A stretch of 55,092 nt of DNA from Chromera velia (Eukaryota; Sar; Chromeraceae), in the NCBI GenBank assembly GCA_018398765.1, contig JAHBMJ010000145.1, positions 1 through 55,092 of the forward strand. Direction: 5' to 3'. The notes below the pieces were generated by a model. That model was not told the DNA's origin and did not search any database. It saw nothing but the letters and a program-made list of their open reading frames with translations. Positions 1 through 12,017 of the stretch are shown piece after piece; positions within the stretch are counted from its first letter, which is position 1; every line of letters begins with the position of its first letter. Both the position numbers and the translations under genes were made by a program.

Positions 1-178
1 CCCCCCAGCTGTCTCCTCCACCGCAATTAATTTCTTCTGCCCGTCTCTCCCTCCACTCACTGCCAGTGGGGCCGGGCCGTCTCTCATCACCTCCATTTCC
101 CTCCACCCACCCACCCACACTGCCCAAGGTTCCCCCACATGCATGCCACCTCGATCCTCTCTCCCTCCCTCCCTTCAA

Positions 179-460
179 TCAACACCTTCCTGCTCCTCCG
201 ACTTGTGGAAGCATCGCATCTAGAACGTCCCCATCGTCTAGCCCGATTTCATTCGGCGTTTGCTCCTTGCCGACTGCCTCTCCATCAAACATAAATCGGA
301 CTGCATCGATGTTCTGTCCCAGACGCGTGCAGTAGGCGTTCATGAGCTTTTCCAATCGGGTCGTCTTCTTGATTCTGAAGTGGATTTCTTGTCCGTCGGT
401 GGCACGAACCTTCAGGTTCAGGTGCTCTCCTCCGGCTTCCTGCATGGGCTCAGCAGCCAT
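179..460 (-). CDS. SUMO: SUMO (small ubiquitin-like modifier) precursor
   Basis: Encodes a 93-residue protein that reads through the whole SUMO beta-grasp fold without an intron. Visible landmarks are HLNLKVRATDG near residue 13, VHFRIK-type strand IHFRIKKTT at 26-34, the LEKLMNAYC helix at 36-44, RFMFDGEAV at 55-63, the TPNEIGLDDGD turn at 68-78, and the carboxyl end LPQVGG at 84-89. The Gly-Gly at 88-89 is followed by a four-residue tail (AGRC) that a SENP/Ulp protease would remove before conjugation. The N-terminus is short, and no canonical PsiKxE poly-SUMO acceptor is obvious in it. The ATG at 460 is the first in frame and the length matches the family. It is divergent from the OTC gene. 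Confidence in the family is very high. Confidence 0.95.
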   Translation of the reverse strand: MAAEPMQEAGGEHLNLKVRATDGQEIHFRIKKTTRLEKLMNAYCTRLGQNIDAVRFMFDGEAVGKEQTPNEIGLDDGDVLDAMLPQVGGAGRC

Positions 461-1121
461 TTTTGAGTTCGAACTGGAATGCTGTCTCCGCGGCTTGGTT
501 TAAAGAAAAAGCGCTTAAAACGCAACTTGAGGTGCCCACACCTCTCACTGCGGCTATCGCACTCACGGAAAACTTTGCAATCTGTCGGTGTGACTGGAAG
601 GCCGGCAAGGTCTCCTTTCTTGTACGTTGCCGAAGGGAAATCTGTCCCCATGGCGAGAATTTTGCGGACGTTCGTGCAAGCGTCTCTCCTCGGAGGGTAA
701 AACATGCAGAATTAAACGAACGAATGTCCGCGATTTTCAGTTTGAAAATGACAAGCAAAAATCAGGGGAAAAGCTCCAGACTCAAGATTCGTTCGAAGAA
801 TTTCGGTCATAATTTGAAGAATAATTGCGCGTGAGCCGATCGAAGGCAAATTGACATTTTTCAGCGTGCGCTGCCCCCGGAAAGCGAAAATAAAGGGTTT
901 GAGAATATGTTTGAGATGCGTGAAGCGATGCTTGTGGGGCACGGAAAGTTGACATGGAGTGCATGCAGTCACTCAGACTGTCACTGTGTTTGAAAGCAGG
1001 AAAGCAGCTTTACAGCATTCAGGGCGCTGGAGTTGACCCTCCAAAGGCTGCACCTCGCTTCCAGTTGTTCCACGTGTAACGCTTTCCATCAAGTTTTGAA
1101 AAGACAGTCAATGAGTGCACA
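461..1121. promoter_or_regulatory. Divergent intergenic region between SUMO and OTC
   Basis: About 660 bases separate two divergent start codons, so both promoters should lie here. I see no convincing TATA box. Short reading frames on both strands in this stretch show no recognisable domain. A purine-poor, mixed-composition sequence without microsatellite fits a bidirectional promoter region. Confidence 0.4.
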
Positions 1122-2356
1122 ATGTCAGTGACTGGAACCCTCAGCCGGACCAATTCGGCCTCCGTGCTGCCTGCACGTTCCCCCGTCCCGGGCACCACCA
1201 GACCTCCGACTCCCCTGAAGGAGTTGCGCTGCGCCCCCTCTCTTGAAGAGTTGAAGACAAAACCTGTAAGGGTGGGACTGAAGGATCGTTCCTGTTTGAC
1301 CTTGCTGGACTACACTAGAGAAGAAATTTCGTTCCTTCTCGAACTGGCAGAGGCTCTGAAGTTTAGGAGAAAGGTCAGACGTTCTGACCAGATTGAGAAT
1401 CCTCTCCTTCGAAGCAAAAACGTCGCGCTGATTTTCGAGAAGGACTCCACACGCACTCGCTGTGCCTTCGAGGTTGCATGTTACGATGAAGGAGCGAAAG
1501 TAACAAATCTGAACAGTGCGAGCTCGCACATAGGGAAGAAGGAGTCTGTGGAAGATACGGGAAAGACTCTGGGGAGGATGTTCGACGGATTGCAATATAG
1601 AGGAAAGATGCAAGAAACCGTCCAGACACTCGCAAAGGTAGCAGGAGTGCCCGTATTCAACGGTCTGACTGACTGGTACCACCCCACCCAGGCGCTCGCC
1701 GACCTCCTCACTATTCGGGAAATGAGCAGACAGCCATTCGAGAAGACGAGGGTGTGTTTTGTAGGGGATGTGCGCAACAATGTCTCCTTCTCTCTGGCGG
1801 CTGCCTGTGCAAAGTTGGGACTGAAGTTTGTGGGCGTGGGCCCGCTAGAGTACCAATTTACTGCAGACCAGATGGCGACTCTCCGTGCAGTCTGTGCGAA
1901 GAGCAAGGGCGGGAGCGTGTCCCAGACCTCAGACCTGGAGGGAGTCAGGGGGGCCACTGTGGTGTACACGGATGTGTGGGTGTCCATGGGAGATGAGACA
2001 GAGACGGAGGAACGCATCAAGGCGCTGCTGCCCTACAAGGTCCGTCAATCGGGTGGTTCGCTCGATCATCGGTTGAATGAAGGTTTTGTGAGACGGGTGA
2101 TTTGAGGGAACGGTGTGTTGACTCTTCCTTTGCGCTTCTTCTGGTAGGACAACACAGAGAAGGTACACACATTTTCAGATTCATTACGTAAAGCTAGACT
2201 GGTGTGTCTGGCAATCTGAAAGCGAAGGGCAATATAGATTGCCTTTATTTCGTTCTGCATGCCTGCATGTCGGTCAGTCTGTCTTTCTCAGTTTCTGTCT
2301 TCGTGTCTGCTTGTTTACCTTGCCGTGGGCGTGCATTCTCTCTGTCTGTCTGTCTG

Positions 2357-2427
<71 letters not shown>

Positions 2428-2495
2428 GTCTGAGAAGAAGAAACATATAGTCTGTCTGTCTGTCTGTCTGTCTGTCTGGCTGGCTGGCTGGCTGG

Positions 2496-2545
<50 letters not shown>

Positions 2546-3067
2546 GTAATTTTGTCTGTTCCTTGATCAGTAAGCGTTTGCTCTTTGTCAATGATAGGTT
2601 TGACTACCTTCGCTTCTTTTAACTTTTTGGTGTGGTGAGACGACAGCATGCAGTGTCTTGCGTCTAAATGCCCTTGCTTTACAACCTCTAGTACGGTGCG
2701 AAATAAGTGCAAATCACACACGGGTAAGGACGCTGCTTTTGCAACACTGCGCTGGTTAGAAACTGTTTTTGAACTCTGTTTTCTTTTCTTTTCTCTTCTC
2801 TGCCTGAATGCTTCATTCGATCAGGTGGACCGTTCTCTGATGGACATGACGGGGAACGACCGCTGTCTGTTCATGCACTGTCTCCCTTCCTTCCACGACC
2901 TGAACACGGCAACGGCGCTGTCTGTATTCGACAGCACGGGGCTGAGGGAACTCGAGGTGTCGGACGAGGTGTTCAGGTCCCCCCAGTCGGTCGTGTTCGA
3001 CCAGGCAGAGAACAGACTCCACACGATCAAGGCGCTGATGGTGGCCTCCCTTTCAGATGAGTTCTGA
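1122..3067 (+). CDS. OTC: Ornithine carbamoyltransferase, 2 exons
   Basis: Catalyses carbamoyl phosphate + ornithine to citrulline in arginine synthesis or the urea cycle. Exons are 1122-2039 and 2825-3067, phase 0, giving 386 residues. The carbamoyl-phosphate motif KDSTRTR is followed by CAFEVACYDEGA; WYHPTQALADLL, the ornithine-loop block DVWVSMGD, and, in exon 2, FMHCLPSFHD and FDQAENRLHTIKA complete the active site. The intron opens with the donor GTCCGT, closes with TCAG, and contains a long CTGT/CTGG microsatellite; reading through it gives a stop at 2103, so splicing is needed for the catalytic HCLP motif. About 55 residues precede the conserved core; they are rich in Ser, Pro and Arg and lack acids at the start, which suggests an organelle presequence, probably mitochondrial (inference). 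Confidence 0.95.
2341..2545. repeat. CTGT/CTGG tetranucleotide microsatellite in the OTC intron
   Basis: Two blocks of (CTGT)n flank a short unique segment at about 2428-2450 and a CTGG run at about 2477-2497. It lies wholly inside the OTC intron and gives long artificial reading frames on both strands. Confidence 0.95.
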
Positions 3068-3769
3068 TGGACTTAGAAGGAAAGCAAGCGAAGTGACTAA
3101 ACTCTTTGCGTGCTGATTGTCTCCCAACGGTCGATTGATGGAACGGCGGGGGGAATTAAAGGAGACGCGTGCACTGAACGGAAAGCCGGGAAGGGAGCAA
3201 AGAGAGAGTGAGAAGGAAAGGGTGAGTGACATTGGGGGGGGCAAGGAAGGGAATGGGAAAGATGTTTTATGTTGAGGTGGTCCAGGCCTCACAGAATAAA
3301 AAGAAGTTGATTGATTCCACTTGATTTGGATCGATACCAAGCTTGAATCATGTTATTGCCTTAATTCCTTCATGTGACTTTGTTTGTTGGGGTGTCTAGG
3401 TCCGCTTAATTCGTTGTCTTCAGATGCACCGACGAAGACACAGCCTTCGTTTCCCTTTTTTCCCTCTCTCTCTCGCTTTCTTTCTCTCTTTTTCTCTCTC
3501 TCTCTCTCTTCCTTAAAACGGCAGGAAGGAGACTCAACTGTTTGTCCGTGAATGAAGACCGAGAGAGAAGTTCATGCATGACGAAGTGAGTGAGAGAGTA
3601 CAACCGAATATTGGGAGTCCACAAACAAAGTCGGCGGTCCCATATAACAACGTGATTTACTTCCAAACAAAGAAAGAGAAATCATGAAACAAAACGATGC
3701 GCAGATACGTCCTTCAGTCGGTCGGAAGGTCGGTCGGTCGGTCAACCCTCTTCTTTCCTTTTCTTCCTC

Positions 3770-3770
3770 G

Positions 3771-3806
<36 letters not shown>

Positions 3807-3818
3807 CGCTTCATTTCT

Positions 3819-3850
<32 letters not shown>
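3770..3850. repeat. (CTTG)n followed by (CTTT)n microsatellite
   Basis: About nine CTTG units are followed by about eight CTTT units. The change of repeat unit within one tract recurs at other loci in the window. Confidence 0.9.
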
Positions 3851-3851
<1 letters not shown>

Positions 3852-4712
3852 TTTCTCTGCACGGCTGCACGGGCAGGCTCCTCAATTAAGTTCTACGAGT
3901 TACGACGGTTGACGGATCGCCACAAGGCCCCACCTACCTACCTACCTACCCACTTGCATGAACTTTTTTGAATTCTCTCTCGGAATGATTAATTGTTTTC
4001 TTCGGTGACCGACTGCATCACTGATGATTGACCTGCTTCCTGTAGTACTCTCCCTCCCTCCGTCTAGCCCTCCGCCCATGCGTCCATCCCTCATGCACCC
4101 CGCATAATCGCTCTCTAGGGGACGAGTTTGACAGAGGAAAGAGCCACTCACCATGCACAGATGGATGCAAGTGATCGAATCGCAAGGAGCGTTTCGTGTC
4201 CACTCACAGTACGGATGTTACTCAGATGCGTCTGCCAGTGACAGTGCACTGAGTCCTTCTTCTCTCTTCTTCAAACCGCCTTTGAAGACCTCCACCGATG
4301 TCGCTGCAGAACTCCCGAATGGGTCAGTCATTGGGTCTCCATGCAACCCCTTAATTCTCTCAATCTGTATAAGCTTGGCTGTCAGTGCGTTCGCGAGCCT
4401 TCATTCATGCTCCTTGAAGGGAGTTCGGGACGGGAAAAAGAGAACGAACTCGATTGGTATTTTAAAGGCAAATTAGGCAATTGAGATCAGCAGTGTACGT
4501 ACGCCGCTGAACGGCAGTCTGAACACCGATCAGGTTAAGAGTCTTAGGTTAATCAAAAACCCAATGCGGGGTCTAGGACCCTAGGTTGATAATTCATGTA
4601 ACAAAGAGAGACCATATATGTAATAAACTTTGAACACTTGCTTAATTCCTGATAATCTCTAAAAGACTTTTTTTATAATTAATGTAAGTATATCTAAGTT
4701 ATCGTTAGTTGG

Positions 4713-4812
4713 TTAGTTAGTTACTTAGTTATAGTTAGCTAGATAGCTAGTTAGTTAGTTAGTTAGTTAATTAATTAGTTAGTTAATTAGTTAGTTAGTT
4801 AGTTAATTAGTC
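4713..4812. repeat. (TTAG)n-rich tract within an AT-rich island
   Basis: Imperfect TTAG/TTAA tetranucleotides with embedded TAGCTAG words. It is the core of the AT-rich island between the OTC and kinase 3' ends. Confidence 0.8.
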
Positions 4813-5577
4813 ATTTACTCAAAGTTGGAGGAGGCTGTTTCACCTAGTTTTTTACTTCTAAACTCTGAAAAAAACATATATATGTGCATTACTATGCGCA
4901 CCAGTGTATGTATTCTATTATGTATTAGTTCTAACAAGGTCATATGGCCTAGCATATAGCCCGGCACTGACAGACTCTATAAAACGTGCACTATAATTCA
5001 TTATGTTTTAAATAAAAAGTTTTAAACCGCTGTCTTTATACAGTCGCAGCAAACCCGCAGAAAAGAATCACGTTGCGCCGTCTACAGGGATTCGATCCAT
5101 CACCAAACGTACTTAGCGTCGTGGCATTGAAACGGTGGCAAGCTAGGTGGCAAGCGATCTAGGGGCGACCAAGCAAACTCGATCGACTTCAGTTCAAATG
5201 CATGAGCTCCTTGTCCTGTCCTGATGCGCACTTTCCGCTAGACTTTCCGCCGCTCGAATCTTGCAAAGTAGATCGAACCCTCGATCCAAAGATTGTCTCT
5301 TTCCTTCGATCTCCTCCTTCCTCTCTCATACACTTGCGCGGTGTGTGTATGTGTGTGTGTGTGTGACATCTACGTGCATGGGTCTGCTCATTGACCCACC
5401 CTTTTGTCGAGTTGAGTTTGGGCACATGCTCCACTGGGTTGATAAAATTTATCCATCCTGCTTTTCCTTTCGCCTTCAAAGTGACCACGAGGAATTTATA
5501 TAAATGACACAAATCAGACTCTTGAGAGAATAAAAAATGTAGTGAGCAAGGCGCCGCACGCAACTGATAAAGTCGGG

Positions 5578-6808
5578 TTATGTCTGTGTTGCTCCCCCAG
5601 CTTTATTTCTCCCTCGATTGAAAAGCACATGCGCCGCCAGGAGACGCAGCTGTTCCGCGAGACTGGGGGGGTATAGCGGTTTCTCTAAAATTTCGTCCAT
5701 AACTGTGTCGGCTTCGGGGTGTCTCTCAAGAATACCTGAGCGAAGCTGAGCGGACAGCAAGCAGAGCCGAAGCACACACGCTTCATCGGGAGGGGGTGCA
5801 AGTCGCACCGCCCATTGAACACTGGCCCGTTTAGACCCCGTTTGAGAAGGGTGCAAACTTTTGCCGTTCGGGCCCCCCGATTTGTCGTCTGATAATTGCG
5901 AGCCGCCACAAAAGAAATTGGATGCATCTCCTTTGGACGCGTGAGAATTCGTGCACGCTCTCAAAATGCCGTGAGCACTTTCTGGCGGCGCTGAGGCGGT
6001 TGACCTCTCGCGCTTGTCTTTCCGTTTCAGCCTTTCTCCCTCGTGTTGGACGCTTTTGGGACTCGGGGGGGAATCTAATTGGGAGTTCGAGCGCCACAAC
6101 GCATCTTTTAGAGGGATCGGTTTTTGGGAATCTAATTGGGAGTTCGAGCGCCACAACGCATCTTTTAGAGGGATCGGTTTTCCCCCATGATCTGTTATGA
6201 GAGGCTCCGTCAGGCCCATCTCTTGGTCGTTCTTGCAGGCAAGCGGGTCAGGGAAAGGACCCACTACTGCTCCGACCTCTTTGACCACGTCCTTCACTTT
6301 CCGCGTCAGTGCCAGACCGCTCATATCTCCCATCTGCATGTCTGTCAACATAAGCACTGACCCCACGCCTTCAACAGCTGGGGTAGTCTGTCCCTGAGGG
6401 AGGGGGCCTCCTACTAGAGACAAAATCTGGGGGGGGACCTCTTGTGGGTCCTCAAAGGAGAGTGTGCGGTCCGGCGGGAAGCCTACTTTCTTCACAATGT
6501 CCTGTAGAACACGCCTGCAGTTCCAGCAGTATTCAGTCAATATCGCTGCGCATTTGTCACTCGATTATCCAAACCTCAGAAAGAGAGAGAGGGGAGGGGC
6601 AGAGTACGAGAAGCAGCAGGTGATCAGTCGGAGACACGTGAAAACGAATTACCATCTGTATGATGAAACACAATGCCAAAGCATCAAAGAGAACTGGGAT
6701 GGATGGATGGATGGATGGATGGTCATGTAACTGGTCAAACAAGAGTCAAAAAATGACTCACAGCATCATTGGTTGGTCGTCTACTAAGATGAGCACTGTT
6801 CCCGTCTC
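5578..6808 (-). CDS. Receiver domain exons of the hybrid kinase
   Basis: Exon 6808-6762 encodes the first receiver strand and acidic pocket (TVLILVDDQPMM). The terminal exon 6559-5578 (phase 2 join, donor GTGAGT, acceptor ending CGAG) holds the phospho-acceptor block LTDMQMGDMSGL (Asp codon at 6342-6340), a Ser in CLLSAQL at the usual Thr/Ser position, and the conserved Lys in LEKPLYPPSLAEQLRLL. Asp and Lys are 220 residues apart instead of about 50, so about 165 extra residues sit between the third strand and the Ser/Lys part. The insert is polar, low in hydrophobics and includes a perfect 18-residue tandem repeat. The stop is TAA at 5580-5578. All catalytic positions are retained, which argues against decay. 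Confidence 0.85.
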
Positions 6809-8020
6809 CTGCAGGAGCACATCAGTTCGGCGTGTCGAATGAGGAGAGTCAGAAAGGCCCACGCGCATTACCATCTCCATCCATGCACCCGTCAGTCTCA
6901 TGTCCATGGCTGCTTGACAGTCTCATGTCATTCTCTCTGACGCTGGCGCGTGTATTTGTTTTGAGAGAATTAACCAATAACTTAATCGTTCGTCCGTTTG
7001 TTCGCGCGTTGGTTGGAGACCTGACAGGACACGCGAAAGAAACCCTCCCATGTTCTTCATGCATCTCTAGCAGACTCTACACATTGCACGTTCAGATCCC
7101 CGCACAGACACACAGGGAGACAGACAGACAGACAGACAGTTTCTTCTTCTCCGTTATTTTGTTCATGATAGACAGACAGACAGACAAACAGGGAGGCAGG
7201 CAGGCAGGCCGGCAGGCAGGCAGACTAACAGACAGACAGACAGACAAAGAGACAGACAAAGAGACAGACAAAGAGACGGACAGGGAGGCAAAGAGATAGA
7301 CAGCCAGACAGACCGACAGACAGACAGACAGAAAGACAGAGACAGACAGACAGACAGACAGAAAGACAGAGACAGACAGACCTGTACCAGTAGTGCCGAG
7401 AGAGTCTCCACAGGCATCCCCTCGAGCTCTGCCCACAAAATGTCAGGCCGCCCCGCCTCTGCTTGCCTCTTCAGACCTTCCCACACACAGCGCTTCACCG
7501 AAACATCAGAGAGCCCGTTCCCGTTCTCCCCCCCCGACTTGCTCTTCATTCCCTTCATCTTCCCCCCAACTCCAGAGAAGAGGCCGGGCCCGCTTGGCGT
7601 GCGTCGTTGCGGCACCGCTTGGCGGCTCTTTAAAGTTGGGAATCCGTCAGCAGAAGAAACCTGACGCATGAGGAAAGCAAAAAGGGAAGTAAGCCAGAGA
7701 GTGCAAAAGTAGGCGAGTGAGGAGGGAGGATTGCAAGCAGTGGGGGAAGCGAAGGCCTCAAAGGAGAGAAGGACGGCCAGATGAAGAAAGACACGTCAAA
7801 TGAATGATTTCAGATCCACTCGGACGATGGCTATCTGTCAAAGAGGTATGTGGAACATGGGGCAACCATGAGGGCAACATTTGACTTCATCTTGTCTCAA
7901 TTTGTCTGTGGAGCCCCTCCGTCCTCCCTGTGTGTGGTTGCGAGTATAAGGGCATGTCTGTCTTCTTCTTCGTTGTCTTCCATACCAGTTTTCTTTCTGT
8001 CTGTCTGTCTGTCTGTCTGC

Positions 8021-8067
<47 letters not shown>

Positions 8068-11000
8068 CCTTTCTGTCTGTCTGCCTGTCTGTCTGCCTGT
8101 CTGTCTGTCTGTCTGTCTGCCTGCCTGTCTTTCTTTCTTTCTTTCTTTCTTTCTTCCCCTTCTTTCTTTCCTCCTTGCGTCCTCCTTCCCGTCCTTCTTT
8201 CAACCTTCGTTTCCTTCCTTCCGACCTACCTGGTCGACTGATAGCGACTTCTCGCGTCGACCCGGACCTAGGCGCATACGCTGCACATGCAAGGACCAGC
8301 AGACGAATCAGGATGCAGTTGTGTGTGGGCTGACAGCTTTTTTGAGCTCCTGTGGTGTTCGTCACCTTGTGCATGGAGAGAATCGGAACGACAGAAGAAA
8401 AGAGAATGGGGAAAGGATAGAGGAACGAAGAGAAAGACCCAAAAGGACATGCTGCATTAGGACACGACACCCTGACACCACTCCCCACCACCCCACCATC
8501 GATCAGTCAAAGACAGAGAGAGAGAGAGACCAACCCACCTTCAAGCTGAACGGATTCGACTCTCCCCCCTTGCCGCTCATGCTATTCATGAAGGAGTGGT
8601 TGAAAGATCTCTCCAGATGATTCGGCATGGCAAGACTGTCGTCAGTTCCTGCCCCCACAGACTCCTCATCCTCCTGCCCGCCCAAAGACCCTCCTCGAGG
8701 GACCAGCGTCCGCACAACGAAGGAGAGATTCAGGCAAGTGCCCACACCTTCCTCAGAAGAAATCTGCATGAGCTCAGACACGTAATTAGAAACTGGAGTG
8801 AGACAGATCTATCGACAGACAGGAATGCTCCTCAGAATCACACAATGATGCATGCATGCAACGCTCTCTCTGGCATGGACAAGCACGAAGCCGAAAGGAG
8901 GCAAGAAGAAAGGATCAGCGAAAGAATCGAGGAGCACACCAACGACGGCCATATTGAAGCACTCTCTCCAGAAGCGTACTGACGGATGGACTTGTCAGCA
9001 TGCAATTGGCTCCTATCATATGCATGCGCAGGTATAGACATCTGACTGAGACCAGTCACTCGATCTGCATATACTCTCCCTCTTTACACCAGCATTGTGT
9101 CCGCTTTCAACCTCACTTGCTGACTGACTGACGTGTGCAGAGCCTCCCATCGCAGTCAGAATGGCCTTCACAATCGAGAGACCCAGGCCCGAACCGACGG
9201 CCGCGTCCTGTGCTTTCACCTGTGCGTACTCACTCCAGATGTCCCTGCAGGAGAGAGGGCATGCAGTCGAAACACCTACATATATGTATATACATAGTAT
9301 GTGTGTCCCACCGCAGGGATCATACTGACAATCCAAAACTCTTTCGGACAGTCAGTATATGTATGAAAGCGCTCCAAACGGTGAGTAAACGGGGCAGAAA
9401 AAGAAAAAGCACTGCTGAATTGTCGCAATGAATCCAATTCAGCCGATCGTCGCACGCACTTCATTTTGTCTTCAGGGATTCCCCTTCCTGTGTCTCGGAT
9501 CTCTATTTGGAATCTCCTCAAGCTACCGCACTGCAGCCCTGCAGAGAGGATAATGCTCTCTGCCTCCTGCTTCCCCAGAGGGTCGGTCACAACAGAGATT
9601 CCCATAGAGTCTCCAGAAGGGTCGCTCAGAAGCTCTCCCTCAGACAGACGCACTGTGACCTTTCCTCCTGACTTCGTGTACTGCAAACACGCCGCACAGA
9701 GACAGGCAACCGGATGCACAAGTGAATGAGGAATCACTTCCATTGCTACAGATAGACGTTTTTGTGACCATCAATGAATTCCACTAAAATTGCTCAGCAT
9801 TCCTGTTATTCGGACGGGGGCCGGCCGGTGTGTGTAAATGCAGACGAAGTGGCAGCAAACGATCGAAAAAAATGCGCACCCAAACCGACACCTTCAGATT
9901 CCTACAGAAGGGTGCAGAAGAACACATAGCAAAGATTCGAGCGCCAAAAGAGGCGGATTATTTTTGGGAAATTATAGACATTCAAGAAATCCGGTAAGAT
10001 TGTGAGCCAGCATAGCCTGAAGAAGATTTGGAGAGAAGCGAAGAGCACAACAAAGAGAAGAAAAAACCACACAATCAAACAGAACAGAAGCACTCACAGA
10101 CAGACCTTCACCCCATTTGACACTCCGTTGCTGCAAAGAGGGGCCGGCACAAAACAGATGGAAGCAGAAAATCATACAAGTTGCAAGACACAGATGGGAA
10201 CACCAGAGGAAAAGAGGATGTAGAAAAAGTGTAAGAGAACGTCAGAAAAGAAAAAATGTATGGCCGTAGAACCGAAGTCCGTTGAACTGAGAAGGATCCT
10301 GGGAGAGAAAGAAGAAGAAAACCTCGATATCGAGAAAGCAAGAGAAGAAAGCCGATCGAATATGAGTGACATTCCTTCTTTCCTTCCTTCCAGGCACGCA
10401 CTTCATGAAACGTAATCATGCTGGACGGACTACCTGCATGCCGGGTCCACTTACTCACTCACTCACTGACTGTACAGTACCCCTATACTTACTCACACAC
10501 TGGAAGACTGACTGACGCTGCGGCCTGCACGCCCGTGTGCATGCATGCATGAAAGAATGTGCAGAAGGCAGGGAGGGGAGGAAGAGCATGAGAGGCAAGG
10601 CAGACATGGCACACAGAAACGGTTGACTTATCGATCAGGAAAGCCGTCGAAGCGACGTCTCGTGTGATCGGGAGGATGGGCAGCAGCTCAGACATGGCCT
10701 CTATAGATGTACAAAGAAAGAGAAAGGGAGAGAGAGAGAGAGTCAGTCACAGAAAGAAAAATTAAGTGGAAACTCTTCGCAGGAGCCAGGTGCATGGAGT
10801 ATTTCCCTCGATGAAGAAATCTCACCACACGCTTCTCTCTTCAAATGTCCCTCCTGAGAAAGTTGGGCGAGAGACAGAAATGTGCTGTGGTCAAATCGCC
10901 CCCTGACCTACCTGAAGTAAACGCGTCTCATCAAACCAGGCCATCTCGCCCCCCTCCTTTGACGACTCATCTCTGCTGTCCACCACCTCCACCTCCACGC

Positions 11001-11968
11001 CCTTCACAGAACCCGCGGGTGTCATCATCACACCAACAGACTGCATGCATCCACCATAGAGGGAACAAATGACACCAAGAAAAAAATGAGCTGTATGGAA
11101 TTGTTTTGCCTCTCCTCTTTTGTGTTCGTTTCATTGAACGCTTAATGGCGCGATCAGAAGTCACATCTGCTCTTGCTTTTCCAGGACTCGTGCAGACCTC
11201 TCTAACAGACCGTCAAATACACACGGAAGATTGAAGCAGACGATCATGGCATCTCTACAGTGTGCGTGCATGCATGCATGCCCGACATTACATTTATAGA
11301 ATGACCAAGACAATCAATCCCAGACTGACTGACTGACCTCCAGGCACCGAAGGATGGATCCGATACCGCACGCAAGTTGGACAGCCCCATCTTCCCCTCC
11401 AGTGCCGCCGTCTTCGGTGGAGGCAGAGAACTTCAGCCGAGCCACTTCCAGAAGGTTCATCGCCAGGCTCTGCATGCACAGAGAGAGAGGCATACGTGGC
11501 CGCATGACGAAAAAATAAACACCCAGAGTCTGTCAGGAAGGAAAGCACTTTTTCAACAGCCCACAAGTACGCGAAGTGCGTCTTTCAAGTCAGTGGCACC
11601 CACAAGAAAAACGAAGCGACTCAGAGAGTCTGCTTGTAAAGCCGCAAAGTGGAGAATCAAGGAGAAGTGAAAAGGCTGGTGAGTGCTCTCCCATCTAGAA
11701 TCAATCCTTGCAATACGATTTCCTCAGCGCAATCCAGCATCGTGCTGTCTGGAAGGATACGAAAGATAAGAAAACGTGCAGTGACTAGGCAAGCTGGGAG
11801 TAGAGCAACCGAAAGCCAAAGCACATGAAAAAAATTCCCGGACACCGTTGCAGCCTCCCTGTTCGCATTCTTCGTTGTTGTACCGACCTGCATATAGACT
11901 GTGGAGGCGAGGCCTGTCTGGATCATCGGCTGAAGGGGAGGAGGGTACTAGGTGCACATCGGGAAGGG

Positions 11969-12017
<49 letters not shown>

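Larger units (their letters stand above)
3068..5577. other. Convergent intergenic region between OTC and the kinase gene
   Basis: No supported gene. It holds CT-rich tracts near 3450-3510, a (CTTG)n/(CTTT)n microsatellite at about 3770-3850, and an AT-rich island from about 4480 to 5070 with (TTAG)n near 4713-4812. The AT island coincides with the meeting point of two convergent 3' ends. The reading frame at 4153-4476 has no recognisable domain. Confidence 0.6.

Noticed and set aside
1-178. Coding frame at 66-335 on the plus strand
   Set aside because: It overlaps SUMO in antisense and is a Pro/Ser low-complexity frame; the first 178 bases are best seen as SUMO 3' flank.
2204-2721. Long frames rich in Cys-Leu-Ser-Val or Asp-Arg-Gln-Thr
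   Set aside because: They are translations of the CTGT microsatellite in the OTC intron, open in several frames on both strands. The same applies to frames at 7092-7669, 7838-8491, 18569-18937 and 41729-42212.
9976-10012. Candidate N-box exon (MLAHNLTGFLE) of the kinase
   Set aside because: The catalytic Asn is not where it should be, and the only frame that joins in phase to the next exon gives a different peptide. Not annotated as the N-box.
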